Source of the DNA: Hyphomicrobiales bacterium
Lineage (GTDB): Bacteria; Pseudomonadota; Alphaproteobacteria; Rhizobiales; Beijerinckiaceae
NCBI GenBank assembly: GCA_025351165.1
Contig: JANXWK010000001.1
Location: 1-64,000 of the forward strand
Reading direction: 5' to 3'
Length of the DNA: 64,000 nucleotides
The translations under genes were made by a program, and so were the position numbers. Position 1 is the first letter of the stretch, and every line of letters starts with the position of its first letter. Shown here one piece after another: positions 18,335-28,019 of this stretch. Below the pieces are notes generated by a model. That model was not told where the DNA came from. It did not search any database and saw only the letters and a program-made list of their open reading frames with translations.

Positions 18335-20148
18335 TGTGGAACCTTGAGATTTAAACGTGCTACATATGGAAAAGGCTGCACAGGAGGATCGAAACGGGGG
18401 GTCATGTCCAACATTGGTCCAACCCGTTCAATTATGTTGCCAGCAACAGGTGCAGCATTCCAACCAGATGTTACAAAATTGTGAGTTTCGGGAATGCCTT
18501 GAGGTTCATCCAAAATAATTGTAAACAGATATTTTGGTTTATCGGCGGGTGCAACGGCCATAAAGGTCGTTAAAACCTTGTTTTTTGAGTAGCGTCCGCC
18601 AACAACCTTTTCGGCTGTTCCCGTTTTTGCGCCAACAAAATATCCAGGTATGTTTGCACGTGTGGCCGTTCCTCGCTCCGCATTCAGGCGCAGAACATAG
18701 CGTAGATTTTCGCTTGTTTCAGGTTTTATAACACGCTTGCCGAGTTTGGAGGCCTCAGCTTCTGAACGCTTCAAAACAGTTGGTGATAAAAAAATGCCGC
18801 CGTTGACGAGGGACGCGACTGCAACACTTGCCTGCAAAGGTGTAACTGCAAGTCCGTGTCCAAAAGAAATGGTCATCGTATTAAGCTCACCCCAATTTTT
18901 TGGAACAATTGGAGGGGCTGCTTCAGGCAATTCAGTGCGCATTGTGTCCAGCTGACCAAGTTTTTTTAAAAATGCCTTATGAGCCTCAACCCCAATGGAG
19001 AGTGCCATGCGGGCTGTACCTATATTTGAAGAATGCATAAAGATTTCTGGCACCGTCAGGGAGCGACCCAAATTATGGGAATCCCTGATGCGAAAACGCC
19101 CGTAAGTCAGCGCATTTCTGGCATCGAAGGTAGAATTCATACTCACCTTGCCACTATCCAAAGCCATGGCAGTTGTAAGCGCTTTAAACGTAGAACCCAT
19201 CTCATAGCGTCCAACGGACATGCGATCAATGTGATTGTTGTCGAGCGCATCGACTGGGGTGTTGGGGTCATAATCTGGCAGGGAAACATGTGCTACAATT
19301 TCGCCTGTATTTACGTTGAGTATAACACCAGCGGCCGCTTTGGCTTTATAACGTGTCATGCCTTTTTGCAGCTCGTCACGCATGGCATGGGTTACACGCA
19401 TGTCAATTGAAAGTTCAACAGGTTTTAGATCCGTTGAGCGGACAGCGCCAAAACCAAGGCCGTTCAGATCGTTTAGGCCACTTGTGTCAATAAATTTCTC
19501 AATGCCAGCGATGCCCTTGTTATCTTTGTCAGTGAAACCCATCACATGGGAGGCAATTGAGCCATTAGGGTACATACGTTTATATTCTGGCAAAAAGCCA
19601 AGTCCAGGTAGACCAAGGCTATTTACCTGTGCCATTTGTGCAGGAGAAATTTCGCGTTTAATCCAGACAAAGCCTGCACGTTTGGCAAATTTGCGGCGTA
19701 GTTCCTTATAGTCAATGTCAGGAAAAACGCCGTTGATCAGTTCAACAGCATCGTCAAGGTCAATGAGGCGTTTTGGCTCCACATATACCGAGTAAAGCTT
19801 AACGTCCGCCGCCATTAACTCACCATTGCGATCCAGCACAGAAGGACGTGCAATGCCAAGCGTATCTGTCACAGCTTTGCGATACGGGGTTGGTTCATCT
19901 GGACTGAGCCCAAGTTGAATCAAGCGCCCACCTAGCAGCAAATACAGGCAGCTAAATCCAAGCATGACCAGTTTAAGTCGACTGGTGCTTTTGGACAAAG
20001 TGGTGGAAAAAAGTCCGCTACCAAATTTTTTTACAAGTTTTGGCAATCCAAAAATTGGTAGCTTGATGCGGAACGGTTTAAAACTGGGCAATTTCAGTTT
20101 TGGTAATGAAAATCTGCCTCTGACCTGTTTTTGTGGCTGGAGCTTCAT
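18331..20148 (-). CDS. ftsI: septal transpeptidase FtsI (PBP3)
   Basis: Class B penicillin-binding protein that crosslinks septal peptidoglycan with FtsW. The 605 residues have a basic N-terminal tail, one membrane anchor (KLVMLGFSCLYLLLGGRLI, about 59-77), the pedestal domain, and the transpeptidase domain with the SxxK motif STFK, SxN motif SSN, and KTG motif AKTGTAEK. It overlaps ftsL and murE-murF by four bases on either side. Confidence 0.96.
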   Translation of the reverse strand: MKLQPQKQVRGRFSLPKLKLPSFKPFRIKLPIFGLPKLVKKFGSGLFSTTLSKSTSRLKLVMLGFSCLYLLLGGRLIQLGLSPDEPTPYRKAVTDTLGIARPSVLDRNGELMAADVKLYSVYVEPKRLIDLDDAVELINGVFPDIDYKELRRKFAKRAGFVWIKREISPAQMAQVNSLGLPGLGFLPEYKRMYPNGSIASHVMGFTDKDNKGIAGIEKFIDTSGLNDLNGLGFGAVRSTDLKPVELSIDMRVTHAMRDELQKGMTRYKAKAAAGVILNVNTGEIVAHVSLPDYDPNTPVDALDNNHIDRMSVGRYEMGSTFKALTTAMALDSGKVSMNSTFDARNALTYGRFRIRDSHNLGRSLTVPEIFMHSSNIGTARMALSIGVEAHKAFLKKLGQLDTMRTELPEAAPPIVPKNWGELNTMTISFGHGLAVTPLQASVAVASLVNGGIFLSPTVLKRSEAEASKLGKRVIKPETSENLRYVLRLNAERGTATRANIPGYFVGAKTGTAEKVVGGRYSKNKVLTTFMAVAPADKPKYLFTIILDEPQGIPETHNFVTSGWNAAPVAGNIIERVGPMLDMTPRFDPPVQPFPYVARLNLKVPQ

Positions 20149-20543
20149 TTAACTTTGCCTCCATTGCGTTCAGGGGTGCGACCAGTAGATTTTTGCCCTT
20201 GATTTGGGGTAGATCCTGTCACAATTCCCAGATTTTCTATTTTTTCAGCAATCGCATCTGGTGAGGATTTTCTCTCAGGCAATTCATGGGCACGAATAAT
20301 CTGAATGGCTGCCAATGGCTGGAGTACAAGGTGCTTATCACTTAAAGCCTGTAGGCGTGCAGGTTTGGTTAAGTGCTGCCAGTCCGCTTTTAGAATGGCA
20401 ACATTATCGCGTTCCTTGTTGATCTGTGATTCAATTTTTTTAATATGTTCTACATAGTAGATTGTGTCATATTTGACTGAATAGGCCCAGCTGGCAGAAC
20501 CAATGAGCGCTGCAATTGCCAAAATATTTATGAAACGCAGCAT
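20145..20543 (-). CDS. ftsL: FtsL-like divisome protein
   Basis: Small bitopic protein expected to bridge FtsQ and the FtsW/FtsI synthase. The 132 residues have an N-terminal membrane helix (FINILAIAALIGSASWAYSV), a coiled-coil-like stretch from about 25 to 55, and a hydrophilic tail. FtsL diverges strongly in sequence, so the call leans on topology, size, and place between rsmH (one-base overlap) and ftsI (four-base overlap). Confidence 0.85.
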   Translation of the reverse strand: MLRFINILAIAALIGSASWAYSVKYDTIYYVEHIKKIESQINKERDNVAILKADWQHLTKPARLQALSDKHLVLQPLAAIQIIRAHELPERKSSPDAIAEKIENLGIVTGSTPNQGQKSTGRTPERNGGKVK

Positions 20544-21580
20544 CAGCGCTTTCCCTTTCTGGGCTCAGACCGACTTGCGGGCAAGGTAACCAGTTCGAGC
20601 AAATCGCTGTTTACACCACGTGCTGGCGTATCGGTTCGTATACCAGCACGTAGTTTGGCAGAACGTGCTCTTGGGTTTGTTGCCAGTTCAGTTTCACCTG
20701 CGCTAAGAGGCCATTTTCCTTTTATGTCAAATATCGCAGCCTCAGCAGATTTTGCAGGCTGGAAGCGAGACCCTTCTGTTTTGCCAGATGCATTTTTAAA
20801 AAACTGTTTTACAATACGATCTTCGAGCGAGTGAAACGTGACCACAGAGAGTATGCCACCTGGCTTTAGAATTCTTTCGGCTGCCTGCAAAGCCTGTAAT
20901 AACTGCCCTAGTTCATCGTTGACTGCTATGCGCAGAGCCTGAAAGACCCTTGTTGAGGGATGGATCTGATTGGGCTTTGCATAAATAACCTTTGCAATAA
21001 TATCTGAAAGTTGTTTTGTTGTTGTAATTTTATTTTCCGTACGCGCCTCCACAATAGATTTTGCCACGCGTCTTGAGAGGCGTTCTTCGCCATAGTAATA
21101 AAATATGTTAGCCAGCTGCTCTTCATCTGTTTCATTTATAATATCAGCAGCGCTTATGCCAGACTGAGCCATGCGCATGTCAAGCGGGCCATCATTTCGA
21201 AATGAAAATCCACGCTCTACCTGATCAATCTGCATGGAAGAGACACCAATATCCAGCACAACGCCATCAAGCTGTGTGATCCCTTGAGCCTGCGCTTCTG
21301 TGTCCAGCCTATTAAACTCTGCCTCAACCAATGTAAGCTTACCTTTGGAATCTGAGACCAGACCATACCCCCCTGCAATTGCATCCGGATCGCGATCCAG
21401 CGCAATGACAGTCACATTTTCAGCAGCATTTAAAATGGCCTGCGTATAACCTCCAGCTCCAAATGTACCGTCCAGATATATGCCATTTGCCTGGATTTTA
21501 AGGCTGGTGATAACCTCATTCAGCAGCACGGGAATATGGCGCTCCGAGTTAACATGCGTACCTGTAGAATGATTCATCAT
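20543..21580 (-). CDS. rsmH: 16S rRNA (cytosine1402-N4)-methyltransferase RsmH
   Basis: Methylates N4 of C1402 in the ribosomal decoding centre; historically MraW. The 345 residues contain HIPVLLNEVI at the start, the S-adenosylmethionine loop DGTFGAGGYTQAIL, ALDRDPDAIAGG, VLDIGVSSMQID, and SFHSLEDRIVKQFF, all family signatures. It is the first gene of the dcw operon here because no mraZ lies upstream. A GAGG ribosome-binding site precedes the ATG. Confidence 0.95.
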   Translation of the reverse strand: MMNHSTGTHVNSERHIPVLLNEVITSLKIQANGIYLDGTFGAGGYTQAILNAAENVTVIALDRDPDAIAGGYGLVSDSKGKLTLVEAEFNRLDTEAQAQGITQLDGVVLDIGVSSMQIDQVERGFSFRNDGPLDMRMAQSGISAADIINETDEEQLANIFYYYGEERLSRRVAKSIVEARTENKITTTKQLSDIIAKVIYAKPNQIHPSTRVFQALRIAVNDELGQLLQALQAAERILKPGGILSVVTFHSLEDRIVKQFFKNASGKTEGSRFQPAKSAEAAIFDIKGKWPLSAGETELATNPRARSAKLRAGIRTDTPARGVNSDLLELVTLPASRSEPRKGKR

Positions 21581-21947
21581 AGCCAGCGCACCTCAACACC
21601 TACATTTCTGCGATCACAGATGTAAGCGCTTATTTGCCTCAAAAAGGCGATGCCAGTGCCAGTAAAAACCATTTTATGTATTCTTTTGAATTCGATTGAG
21701 TCTAATGCAGGTGCAAAGCCTAATTATGAAGGCACGCTTCTACAAGTTTATAAGACATTGTTAAGCTTAAATATTGGTTACTTTGGCGTATAAACCATCG
21801 TTAAAAGCTTTTTTTGAGCTGCATATTTTAGTATTTATAAATGAAACAATCTTTACTGACTGGTTCAAGCAGTTTTTAAAGTGCTCTTGCAGCCTGCATT
21901 GCACTGCAGTAAGACATTTTTATAAAACAACCAATAGCGAGCACATC
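21581..21947. promoter_or_regulatory. divergent intergenic region, dcw operon / fumC
   Basis: About 367 bases with no convincing gene. In most bacteria mraZ would begin the cluster at this place; it is absent. The stretch should carry the leftward dcw promoter and the rightward fumC promoter. An imperfect inverted repeat (TACATTTCTG with CACAGATGTA, 21601-21624) lies about 20 bases before the rsmH start and could be an operator. The frame upstream of fumC is open back to 21774 but its sequence does not look like fumarase. Confidence 0.4.
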
Positions 21948-23339
21948 ATGACAAATACCCGCACGGAAACAGACAGCTTTGGGCCAATTAACGTCGACGT
22001 TACCCGCTATTGGGGCGCCCAGTCCCAGCGTTCGATTGGTAATTTCAAAATTGGTGAAGAACGCCAGCCACTGCCTGTCATCCGTGCGCTTGGTATTGTA
22101 AAACAGGCTGCTGCACAAACCAATGCAGCTCTTGGTCGACTTGATAAAACGATTGCAGATACTATCGTCGCCGCCGCTCAAGAGGTTATTGATGGGGAAC
22201 TCAATGATCATTTCCCGCTTGTCGTATGGCAGACAGGATCTGGCACACAAAGCAACATGAACGCCAATGAGGTGATTTCCAACCGCGCAATTGAAATCTT
22301 GGGGGGAGAAATGGGGTCTAAAAAGCCCGTTCACCCAAATGATCATGTTAATATGAGCCAGTCGTCCAATGACACATATCCAACGGCCATGCATATTGCC
22401 TGTGCAGAGGAAATTCATCACCGTTTATTGCCAGCATTGAAACATCTGCATAGTGCTTTGCGCGAGAAAGCCCATAATTTCGGGCATATCATCAAAATTG
22501 GGCGTACACATACACAAGATGCAACACCACTTACCCTGGGGCAGGAATTTTCTGGTTATGCCAAGCAAATTGAAAATGGTATTGCCCGCATAGAGATGAC
22601 GCTGCCAGCCCTTATGGAGCTTGCACAGGGCGGAACAGCGGTCGGCACAGGCCTGAATGCGCCTGTTGGCTTTGCGGAAGGCGTAGCAGAGCGGATTGCT
22701 GCGATAACTCAGCTTAACTTCACGTCGGCTCCCAATAAATTTGAAGCACTGGCTGCACATGATGCTATGGTTTTTACGCATGGCGCCATAAATACAGTTG
22801 CTGCATCGCTGTTTAAAATCGCCAATGACATTCGTTTTTTGGGGTCTGGTCCGCGTTCAGGTTTAGGCGAGTTGTCTTTGCCAGAAAATGAGCCTGGCTC
22901 ATCCATCATGCCTGGCAAGGTAAATCCAACCCAGTGTGAAGCGCTTACAATGGTTTGCGCCCATATTTTTGGCAATCATACGGCTCTTACTTTTGCTGGA
23001 AGTCAGGGGCATTTTGAGCTGAATGTCTTTAATCCAGTTATGGCGTATAATTTTTTGCAGTCTGTGCGCCTCATGGCGGATAGTGCGATTTCATTTACAG
23101 ATAATTGCGTTGTGGGGATTGAAGCACGTGAGGATAACATCAAGGCAGCACTTGATCGCTCACTCATGCTTGTAACGGCTCTTGCACCCAAAATTGGTTA
23201 TGATAATGCTGCCACCATTGCGAAAACGGCCCATAAAAATGGCACAACCCTGCGCGAGGAAGCTGTGGGCGGCGGTTATGTGACAGATGCAGAGTTTAAT
23301 GCTGTGGTGCGGCCTGAAAAAATGATTTCGCCTGGGTAA
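21948..23339 (+). CDS. fumC: class II fumarase
   Basis: Iron-free fumarate hydratase that interconverts fumarate and malate in the TCA cycle. From ATG 21948 the protein is 463 residues, the usual FumC length; the frame is open further upstream but that part does not match the family. It shows [42 protein letters not shown] (catalytic His region), and the family signature [13 protein letters not shown]. Only two bases separate its stop codon from that of the convergent CCA-enzyme gene. Confidence 0.95.
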   Translation: MTNTRTETDSFGPINVDVTRYWGAQSQRSIGNFKIGEERQPLPVIRALGIVKQAAAQTNAALGRLDKTIADTIVAAAQEVIDGELNDHFPLVVWQTGSGTQSNMNANEVISNRAIEILGGEMGSKKPVHPNDHVNMSQSSNDTYPTAMHIACAEEIHHRLLPALKHLHSALREKAHNFGHIIKIGRTHTQDATPLTLGQEFSGYAKQIENGIARIEMTLPALMELAQGGTAVGTGLNAPVGFAEGVAERIAAITQLNFTSAPNKFEALAAHDAMVFTHGAINTVAASLFKIANDIRFLGSGPRSGLGELSLPENEPGSSIMPGKVNPTQCEALTMVCAHIFGNHTALTFAGSQGHFELNVFNPVMAYNFLQSVRLMADSAISFTDNCVVGIEAREDNIKAALDRSLMLVTALAPKIGYDNAATIAKTAHKNGTTLREEAVGGGYVTDAEFNAVVRPEKMISPG

Positions 23340-23341
23340 AT

Positions 23342-24577
23342 TCAGCCCAAAATCTTTGCAGTTATTGCTTTGAGTTGGGTTGGGTCAGTTGTAAAATCTT
23401 GGTCCATCCAGGCTCTTTCAGCCTGTCTTAGAATACTACCAAGTTCTGGCCCAGGTTTTAGCCCAATTTTTATAAAATACTCTCCTGAAAATGGGTTTTT
23501 TGGAACTATCCAGCTTTTGTAAAGCATAGTACCCATCCTAATCAAATCAGGCTTTTCCGCAGCATTTACGAGTAACCAGTTCATGAAGGCTGGATAGCCT
23601 ATTGTGTAGATAATCTGTTTAAACTTAGATTCGCTGATTTCACTATCTAGTCTGTATTTTTGTGAATGTGTTTGAAAAGACTCTAACTGGGTGTGTTCAT
23701 GGTTCGACAGTTTCAGGTTCTGCCTGAGGGTTTCAGCTGCACCGCATGTTCCAGTCTCAACAAGGCTTAAAGCTGCCAAGTGGCGTATGAATGTTGGCTC
23801 AATTTCAGCTTCTGTTTCTACGTTGATCAATGCTTTGAGGGAGTTATGATTAACGGCTACACCTAGAACATCATGCAGAAATCCTGTTGAGGAAATGGCC
23901 TCAATGGTTTCATAGACATATTTTGCTGTAAGCCATTTGCGCATTTCGTGGCCAATGCGTTCACGCGACAAGGCAGGAATATTCTTACGCTGGGACAAAC
24001 ATGCTTCAAGGCCTGATTTATCCAATTTTCCTTTACCATAGCTTGCCGAAAACCTGAAAAAACGTAAAATGCGCAGATAGTCTTCTTGAATGCGCAGTAG
24101 AGGATCGCCGATGAACCTTATAATCTGTTTATCAAGATCCGTCAGTCCATCTGTATAATCATAAATTGCACCTGTCATATCCATAGACAGGGCGTTGACT
24201 GTAAAATCCCTGCGCAAAGCATCAATTTGAAAATTTCTTGTAAATTCTACTTTTGCATGACGACCATTGGTTTCAACGTCCTGTCTCAGGGTTGTCACTT
24301 CAAATGGATTGCCTTCAATTATGATCGTTACAGTTCCGTGGGAGATACCTGTTGGTACGCTTTTCAAACCAGCCTCTTGAGCCAATTTTATGGTGGTTTC
24401 TGGCAAAAGAGTAGTTGCCACATCTATATCATGTATAGGCTGGCCCAACAGGGCGTTCCGCACTGCACCCCCAATAATGCGTGTTTCCTGTCCTTCTGGA
24501 TTTAGAAGGGCGAGCAGCTGCATGGTTTTTGGACTGGTTTTACATATGCGGGCAAAAGCAGTCTCTGTATCAATCAT
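23342..24577 (-). CDS. cca: CCA-adding tRNA nucleotidyltransferase / PcnB family
   Basis: Class II nucleotidyltransferase expected to add or repair the CCA end of tRNAs. The 411 residues carry RIIGGAVRNALLGQPIHDIDVAT (nucleotide loop and DxD metal motif), RRDFTVNALSMD, and RILRFFRFSASYG, the neck region marks. No HD phosphohydrolase motif is seen, as usual for alphaproteobacterial members. Last gene of a four-gene operon; it overlaps the upstream small membrane-protein gene by four bases. Confidence 0.9.
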   Translation of the reverse strand: MIDTETAFARICKTSPKTMQLLALLNPEGQETRIIGGAVRNALLGQPIHDIDVATTLLPETTIKLAQEAGLKSVPTGISHGTVTIIIEGNPFEVTTLRQDVETNGRHAKVEFTRNFQIDALRRDFTVNALSMDMTGAIYDYTDGLTDLDKQIIRFIGDPLLRIQEDYLRILRFFRFSASYGKGKLDKSGLEACLSQRKNIPALSRERIGHEMRKWLTAKYVYETIEAISSTGFLHDVLGVAVNHNSLKALINVETEAEIEPTFIRHLAALSLVETGTCGAAETLRQNLKLSNHEHTQLESFQTHSQKYRLDSEISESKFKQIIYTIGYPAFMNWLLVNAAEKPDLIRMGTMLYKSWIVPKNPFSGEYFIKIGLKPGPELGSILRQAERAWMDQDFTTDPTQLKAITAKILG

Positions 24578-24840
24578 TTTGGTAATAGTTTGCCCTCAAT
24601 TAATTTGCCGTTTTTAAAAACAGAGGGTTGAAAAACACCCATTTTGTGTTCATCAAAAAATCCAAGAAGCAAAATGCCGATAACCGATGTCAATATGCCT
24701 GCCAAAACGAGTTTGGACAGATGGGGTTTATGAAAATCGTGTAAGATGTTCAATGGATGTCCATAGACAAGGCACCCTGCAAGATACAGGATAAAAGGTG
24801 CCAAGAATAAAATCAAAACTTCCCCAAAGCTACGTAGCAT
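24574..24840 (-). CDS. small membrane protein, DUF6111-like
   Basis: An 88-aa protein with two predicted membrane helices (about 8-26 and 44-61) and a short hydrophilic tail ending in GKLIEGKLLPK. It resembles the DUF6111 family of small alphaproteobacterial membrane proteins that lie between a Nudix hydrolase and the CCA enzyme. Function is unknown. It overlaps its neighbours by one and four bases, so it is certainly cotranslated. Confidence 0.75.
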   Translation of the reverse strand: MLRSFGEVLILFLAPFILYLAGCLVYGHPLNILHDFHKPHLSKLVLAGILTSVIGILLLGFFDEHKMGVFQPSVFKNGKLIEGKLLPK

Positions 24841-25439
24841 CAGCCATAAAGCCTTTCATAAAGCTGCCGGATGATTGCAGCAGTTACCCCCCATATATAG
24901 CGATTATCATAAGTAATAGAATAGAATTTGCGCTTTGTGCCATTTATTTCAAGGTTTTCTATGGAATGGTTATGCGGTGTCATAAGAAACTGCAATGGAA
25001 TTTCAAAAACTTCACTTACTTCATCATAATTAATATTAAGTGGCATATCTGGTTCAACCAAAGCTACAACTGGCGTTATTTTAAAACCTGTCACGGAAAA
25101 ATAAGTTGGCAGAAATCCTAATGGCTGTATGGCCTGACGGTGCAGGCCTATCTCCTCAAACGCTTCACGCAGGGCCGCCTGTAACGGGCCTTTATCAGAC
25201 TGCTCTATTTTTCCACCTGGAAAAGAGATTTGTCCTCCATGATCCTTGAGATCAGGGGTGCGCTGCGTAAGAAGCACTGTTGTCCCTGATTGACGTGCCA
25301 GAACTGGTATGAGGACTGCTGCAGGGCGGAATGTAGAATTGGGTTCAGCACGCAAATTTTCAGGTACGCCAGAAAGTATTTTACGTGCGCGGCCAGCAAA
25401 CGTTTCTGGCTCAAAAGAACTGATACTGCATTCTGGCAT
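24840..25439 (-). CDS. CoA-pyrophosphatase-type Nudix hydrolase
   Basis: The 199-aa protein contains a full Nudix box: GGKIEQSDKGPLQAALREAF followed by EEIGL, fitting GX5EX7REUXEEXGU. The preceding LLTQRTPDLKDHGGQISFPG matches the extra motif of the NudL/CoA diphosphatase subgroup, which cleaves coenzyme A and its derivatives. Exact substrate is inferred from the subgroup. It lies two bases after DUF1285 and overlaps the small membrane-protein gene. Confidence 0.85.
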   Translation of the reverse strand: MPECSISSFEPETFAGRARKILSGVPENLRAEPNSTFRPAAVLIPVLARQSGTTVLLTQRTPDLKDHGGQISFPGGKIEQSDKGPLQAALREAFEEIGLHRQAIQPLGFLPTYFSVTGFKITPVVALVEPDMPLNINYDEVSEVFEIPLQFLMTPHNHSIENLEINGTKRKFYSITYDNRYIWGVTAAIIRQLYERLYG

Positions 25440-25441
25440 AA

Positions 25442-26002
25442 TCAGTAGTCAAGCTCATCAGCATTTATCATGCTAAAAAACTCTCCACCGCTCCAGACGC
25501 CAAATTCGGATTTTATGCCTTCGTCATGTGTTGTGCCAATATTGACAAGCTCAATGTAAAGATTACGCGTCAGTTTGGCCCATAAATTATCGCGTACAAG
25601 GCAATAAGGAATGAATGCATTATCTGGCTGGCGGTTAAATTTCAAAGGGCAAGCTTTGTTTATTACAACTTCATCACCGATATTGGTGGAAAACTTTAAT
25701 TGCTGATTTTGATTAATGCCAGTAATCTGCATGGTTACTGCTATAAAAGGGGCATCCTCAACCTGTATACCCACACGCTCAACAGGGGTTACCAGCTCGA
25801 AACCTTCAGGCGTACTGCGTAAGACTGAGGCAAAAAGTCTGACTATTTCAGGACGATGTATGGGCGTGCCTTGATAATACCATGTTCCGTTGGATTTAAT
25901 AACCATATCAATGTCACCACAAAAAGGTGAAGTTACATTATCGGGTTGGAGCTGGGCAATCATCAAAGAAGTATAGCTTAAAATTTGAACTGTATCTACC
26001 AT
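25442..26002 (-). CDS. DUF1285 family protein
   Basis: A 186-aa protein from ATG 26002, preferred because AGG lies about 10 bases before it; a TTG six codons earlier would lengthen it. It has the DUF1285 pattern: DIDMVIKSNGTWYYQGTPI, then IHRPEIVRLFASVLR, and a C-terminal FGVWSGGEFFSMI. Known structures of this family resemble small binding or sensor-like folds, but no activity is established. It is first in the operon with Nudix, the small membrane protein and the CCA enzyme, and diverges from moxR across about 90 bases that must hold both promoters. Confidence 0.85.
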   Translation of the reverse strand: MVDTVQILSYTSLMIAQLQPDNVTSPFCGDIDMVIKSNGTWYYQGTPIHRPEIVRLFASVLRSTPEGFELVTPVERVGIQVEDAPFIAVTMQITGINQNQQLKFSTNIGDEVVINKACPLKFNRQPDNAFIPYCLVRDNLWAKLTRNLYIELVNIGTTHDEGIKSEFGVWSGGEFFSMINADELDY

Positions 26003-26094
26003 CGTTTGACCTGAAACCAAATCAAGCTATGGTCATCTGGCGTTAAACTGCTCTATAAACATCAAGCGCCGACATCACTACAGGAACATACAGA

Positions 26095-27108
26095 ATGACG
26101 ACCCTGCAACCCTTGAAGACTGAACATATAACAGATGCTATTTTGCGTCTTGCAGAGGATAGCACTGCAACGCTAGCCAAAGCCCGTAATGCGATTGGCG
26201 AGGTAATTTTTGGACAGGACGCTGTCGTTGAGCAGGTGCTTGTAACAATTCTGGCTGGTGGGCATGGACTGCTGGTGGGGGTGCCAGGCCTTGCTAAAAC
26301 CAAACTGGTTGAGACACTGGGCACTGTGCTTGGTCTTGATGCAAAACGCATTCAGTTTACGCCAGATTTGATGCCCACAGATATTCTTGGTTCTGAAATT
26401 CTTGATGACAATACCTCTGGAGCGCGGCATTTCAGGTTTATAAAAGGGCCTATATTTGCGCAGCTTCTTATGGCCGATGAAATTAACCGTGCCAGCCCAC
26501 GCACACAATCAGCCCTTTTGCAGGCCATGCAGGAATATCATGTGACGATGGCTGGAGAGCGATATGATCTGCCACAGCCATTTCATGTTTTAGCAACACA
26601 AAACCCAATTGAGCAGGAGGGTACATACCCGCTACCAGAGGCGCAGCTTGACCGTTTTTTGATGCAGATTGATATTGGTTACCCTGATAAACACGCTGAG
26701 CGTCGTATGCTGATTGAAACAACAGGGGTCGAAAGCGTTAAACCAAAAGCGGCTTTAACCTGTGCTGAACTCATTACGGCGCAACGTCTTGTGCGTCGGT
26801 TGCCGGTAGGTGAAACTGTGGTTGATGCCATTTTGGAACTTGTGCGATCTGCAAGGCCAGAAAATGGTGGAGCTTTGGGAAATCTGTTATCCTGGGGACC
26901 AGGGCCTCGTGCAAGTCAATCGCTTATGCTGGCGGTGCGGGCACGGGCTCTGCTGGATGGTCGACTTGCACCATCAGTGGATGATGTGATTGCATTGGCA
27001 GGGCCTGTGCTCAAACATCGTATGGCGCTTAATTTTTCTGCCAGAGCTGCTGGACATACCATTACCCAAATTATTACCGATTTAACGAAAGAAATGGTTA
27101 GACTTTAA
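26095..27108 (+). CDS. MoxR-family AAA+ ATPase
   Basis: Chaperone-like ATPase of 337 residues. Walker A is GVPGLAKTK, Walker B LLMADEINRA, with SALLQAMQEYHV and ATQNPIEQEGTYPLPEAQLDR typical of MoxR proteins. An AGGA ribosome-binding site stands before the ATG. The two-base gap to the DUF58 gene and the following VWA-like genes make a standard MoxR-DUF58 operon, in which the ATPase is thought to help metal-dependent or VWA proteins mature; the client is unknown. Confidence 0.92.
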   Translation: MTTLQPLKTEHITDAILRLAEDSTATLAKARNAIGEVIFGQDAVVEQVLVTILAGGHGLLVGVPGLAKTKLVETLGTVLGLDAKRIQFTPDLMPTDILGSEILDDNTSGARHFRFIKGPIFAQLLMADEINRASPRTQSALLQAMQEYHVTMAGERYDLPQPFHVLATQNPIEQEGTYPLPEAQLDRFLMQIDIGYPDKHAERRMLIETTGVESVKPKAALTCAELITAQRLVRRLPVGETVVDAILELVRSARPENGGALGNLLSWGPGPRASQSLMLAVRARALLDGRLAPSVDDVIALAGPVLKHRMALNFSARAAGHTITQIITDLTKEMVRL

Positions 27109-27110
27109 AC

Positions 27111-28019
27111 ATGGCAAAAGCACATGTTCTTGGAACAGGGGAACGCAGAGCTGCTATTGCAAATGTAAGCGCTGCACAATCCCTTGCGGAACTTATGCCA
27201 CATCTTGCACTTGAAGCGAGGTGTATTTCTGCCAGTGGAGCATCTGGCATTCACGGACGCAGGCGCGTTGGGCAGGGTGACAGCTTTTGGCAGTTCCGTA
27301 AATTTGGAGAGGGCGAATCCGTTGGCCGTATAGACTGGCGACGCTCTGCACGCGATAAACACCTTTATGTGCGCGAACGCGAATGGGAAGCGCCCCTTAA
27401 TGTATGGTTGTGGGTAGACTGTTCCCGTTCGATGGCTTTCATGTCTAAATTTGTATCTCAATCCAAACTTGAGCGTGCAGTTGCAATTACACTTGCCCTT
27501 GCAGACATGCTTGTGCGTGGTGGCGAGCGTGCGGGTTTGCATGGCATAACCCCGCCTTATGCCTCTTGCAGGATCATTGAGCGATTGGGCGAAGCTTTAG
27601 TGCTTGATGAAAAATCTGGTACAAGACGTGATCTGCCAGTAGCCAAAGCAATTGGCAGACGGGAAGAAATCATACTTGTTGGAGATTTTATTGCTGATCT
27701 TGATGTTTTAAAACAAAATATTGGAGCTTTGGCAGCTCAGGGGGGGCGTGGACATCTGATTTTAATACGTGATCCAGTTGAAGATATTTTTCCTTTTTCA
27801 GGGGAAACAGAATTTGAAGATTTGCAGGGTGGCCAAAATTTACGTGTTGGAGACGCTGCTGGTTTTGCTGTTAACTACAAAAATCGGATTGCAGCCCATA
27901 CGCAGGAATTGCGTATGATTGCTGAAAAATTTGGCTGGACGCTGACGTTACACCGAACTGATCGTCCTGCAAGTGAGTTGATTTTTGGTCTAATAATGCT
28001 GGTTCAGGGAAGTAAATAA
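27111..28019 (+). CDS. DUF58 / VWA-like protein
   Basis: A 302-aa protein with the DUF58 core SFWQFRKFGEGESVGRIDWR followed by RSARDKHLYVREREWE, then a von Willebrand A-like strand VWLWVDCSRSMAF, which has a DxSxS metal-site pattern. Partner of the MoxR ATPase upstream; the stop overlaps the next start by one base. Confidence 0.9.
   Translation: MAKAHVLGTGERRAAIANVSAAQSLAELMPHLALEARCISASGASGIHGRRRVGQGDSFWQFRKFGEGESVGRIDWRRSARDKHLYVREREWEAPLNVWLWVDCSRSMAFMSKFVSQSKLERAVAITLALADMLVRGGERAGLHGITPPYASCRIIERLGEALVLDEKSGTRRDLPVAKAIGRREEIILVGDFIADLDVLKQNIGALAAQGGRGHLILIRDPVEDIFPFSGETEFEDLQGGQNLRVGDAAGFAVNYKNRIAAHTQELRMIAEKFGWTLTLHRTDRPASELIFGLIMLVQGSK

Noticed and set aside
21876-22421. 181-codon minus-strand frame over fumC
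   Set aside because: Antisense to fumarase; Cys/Asn-rich composition without family features.
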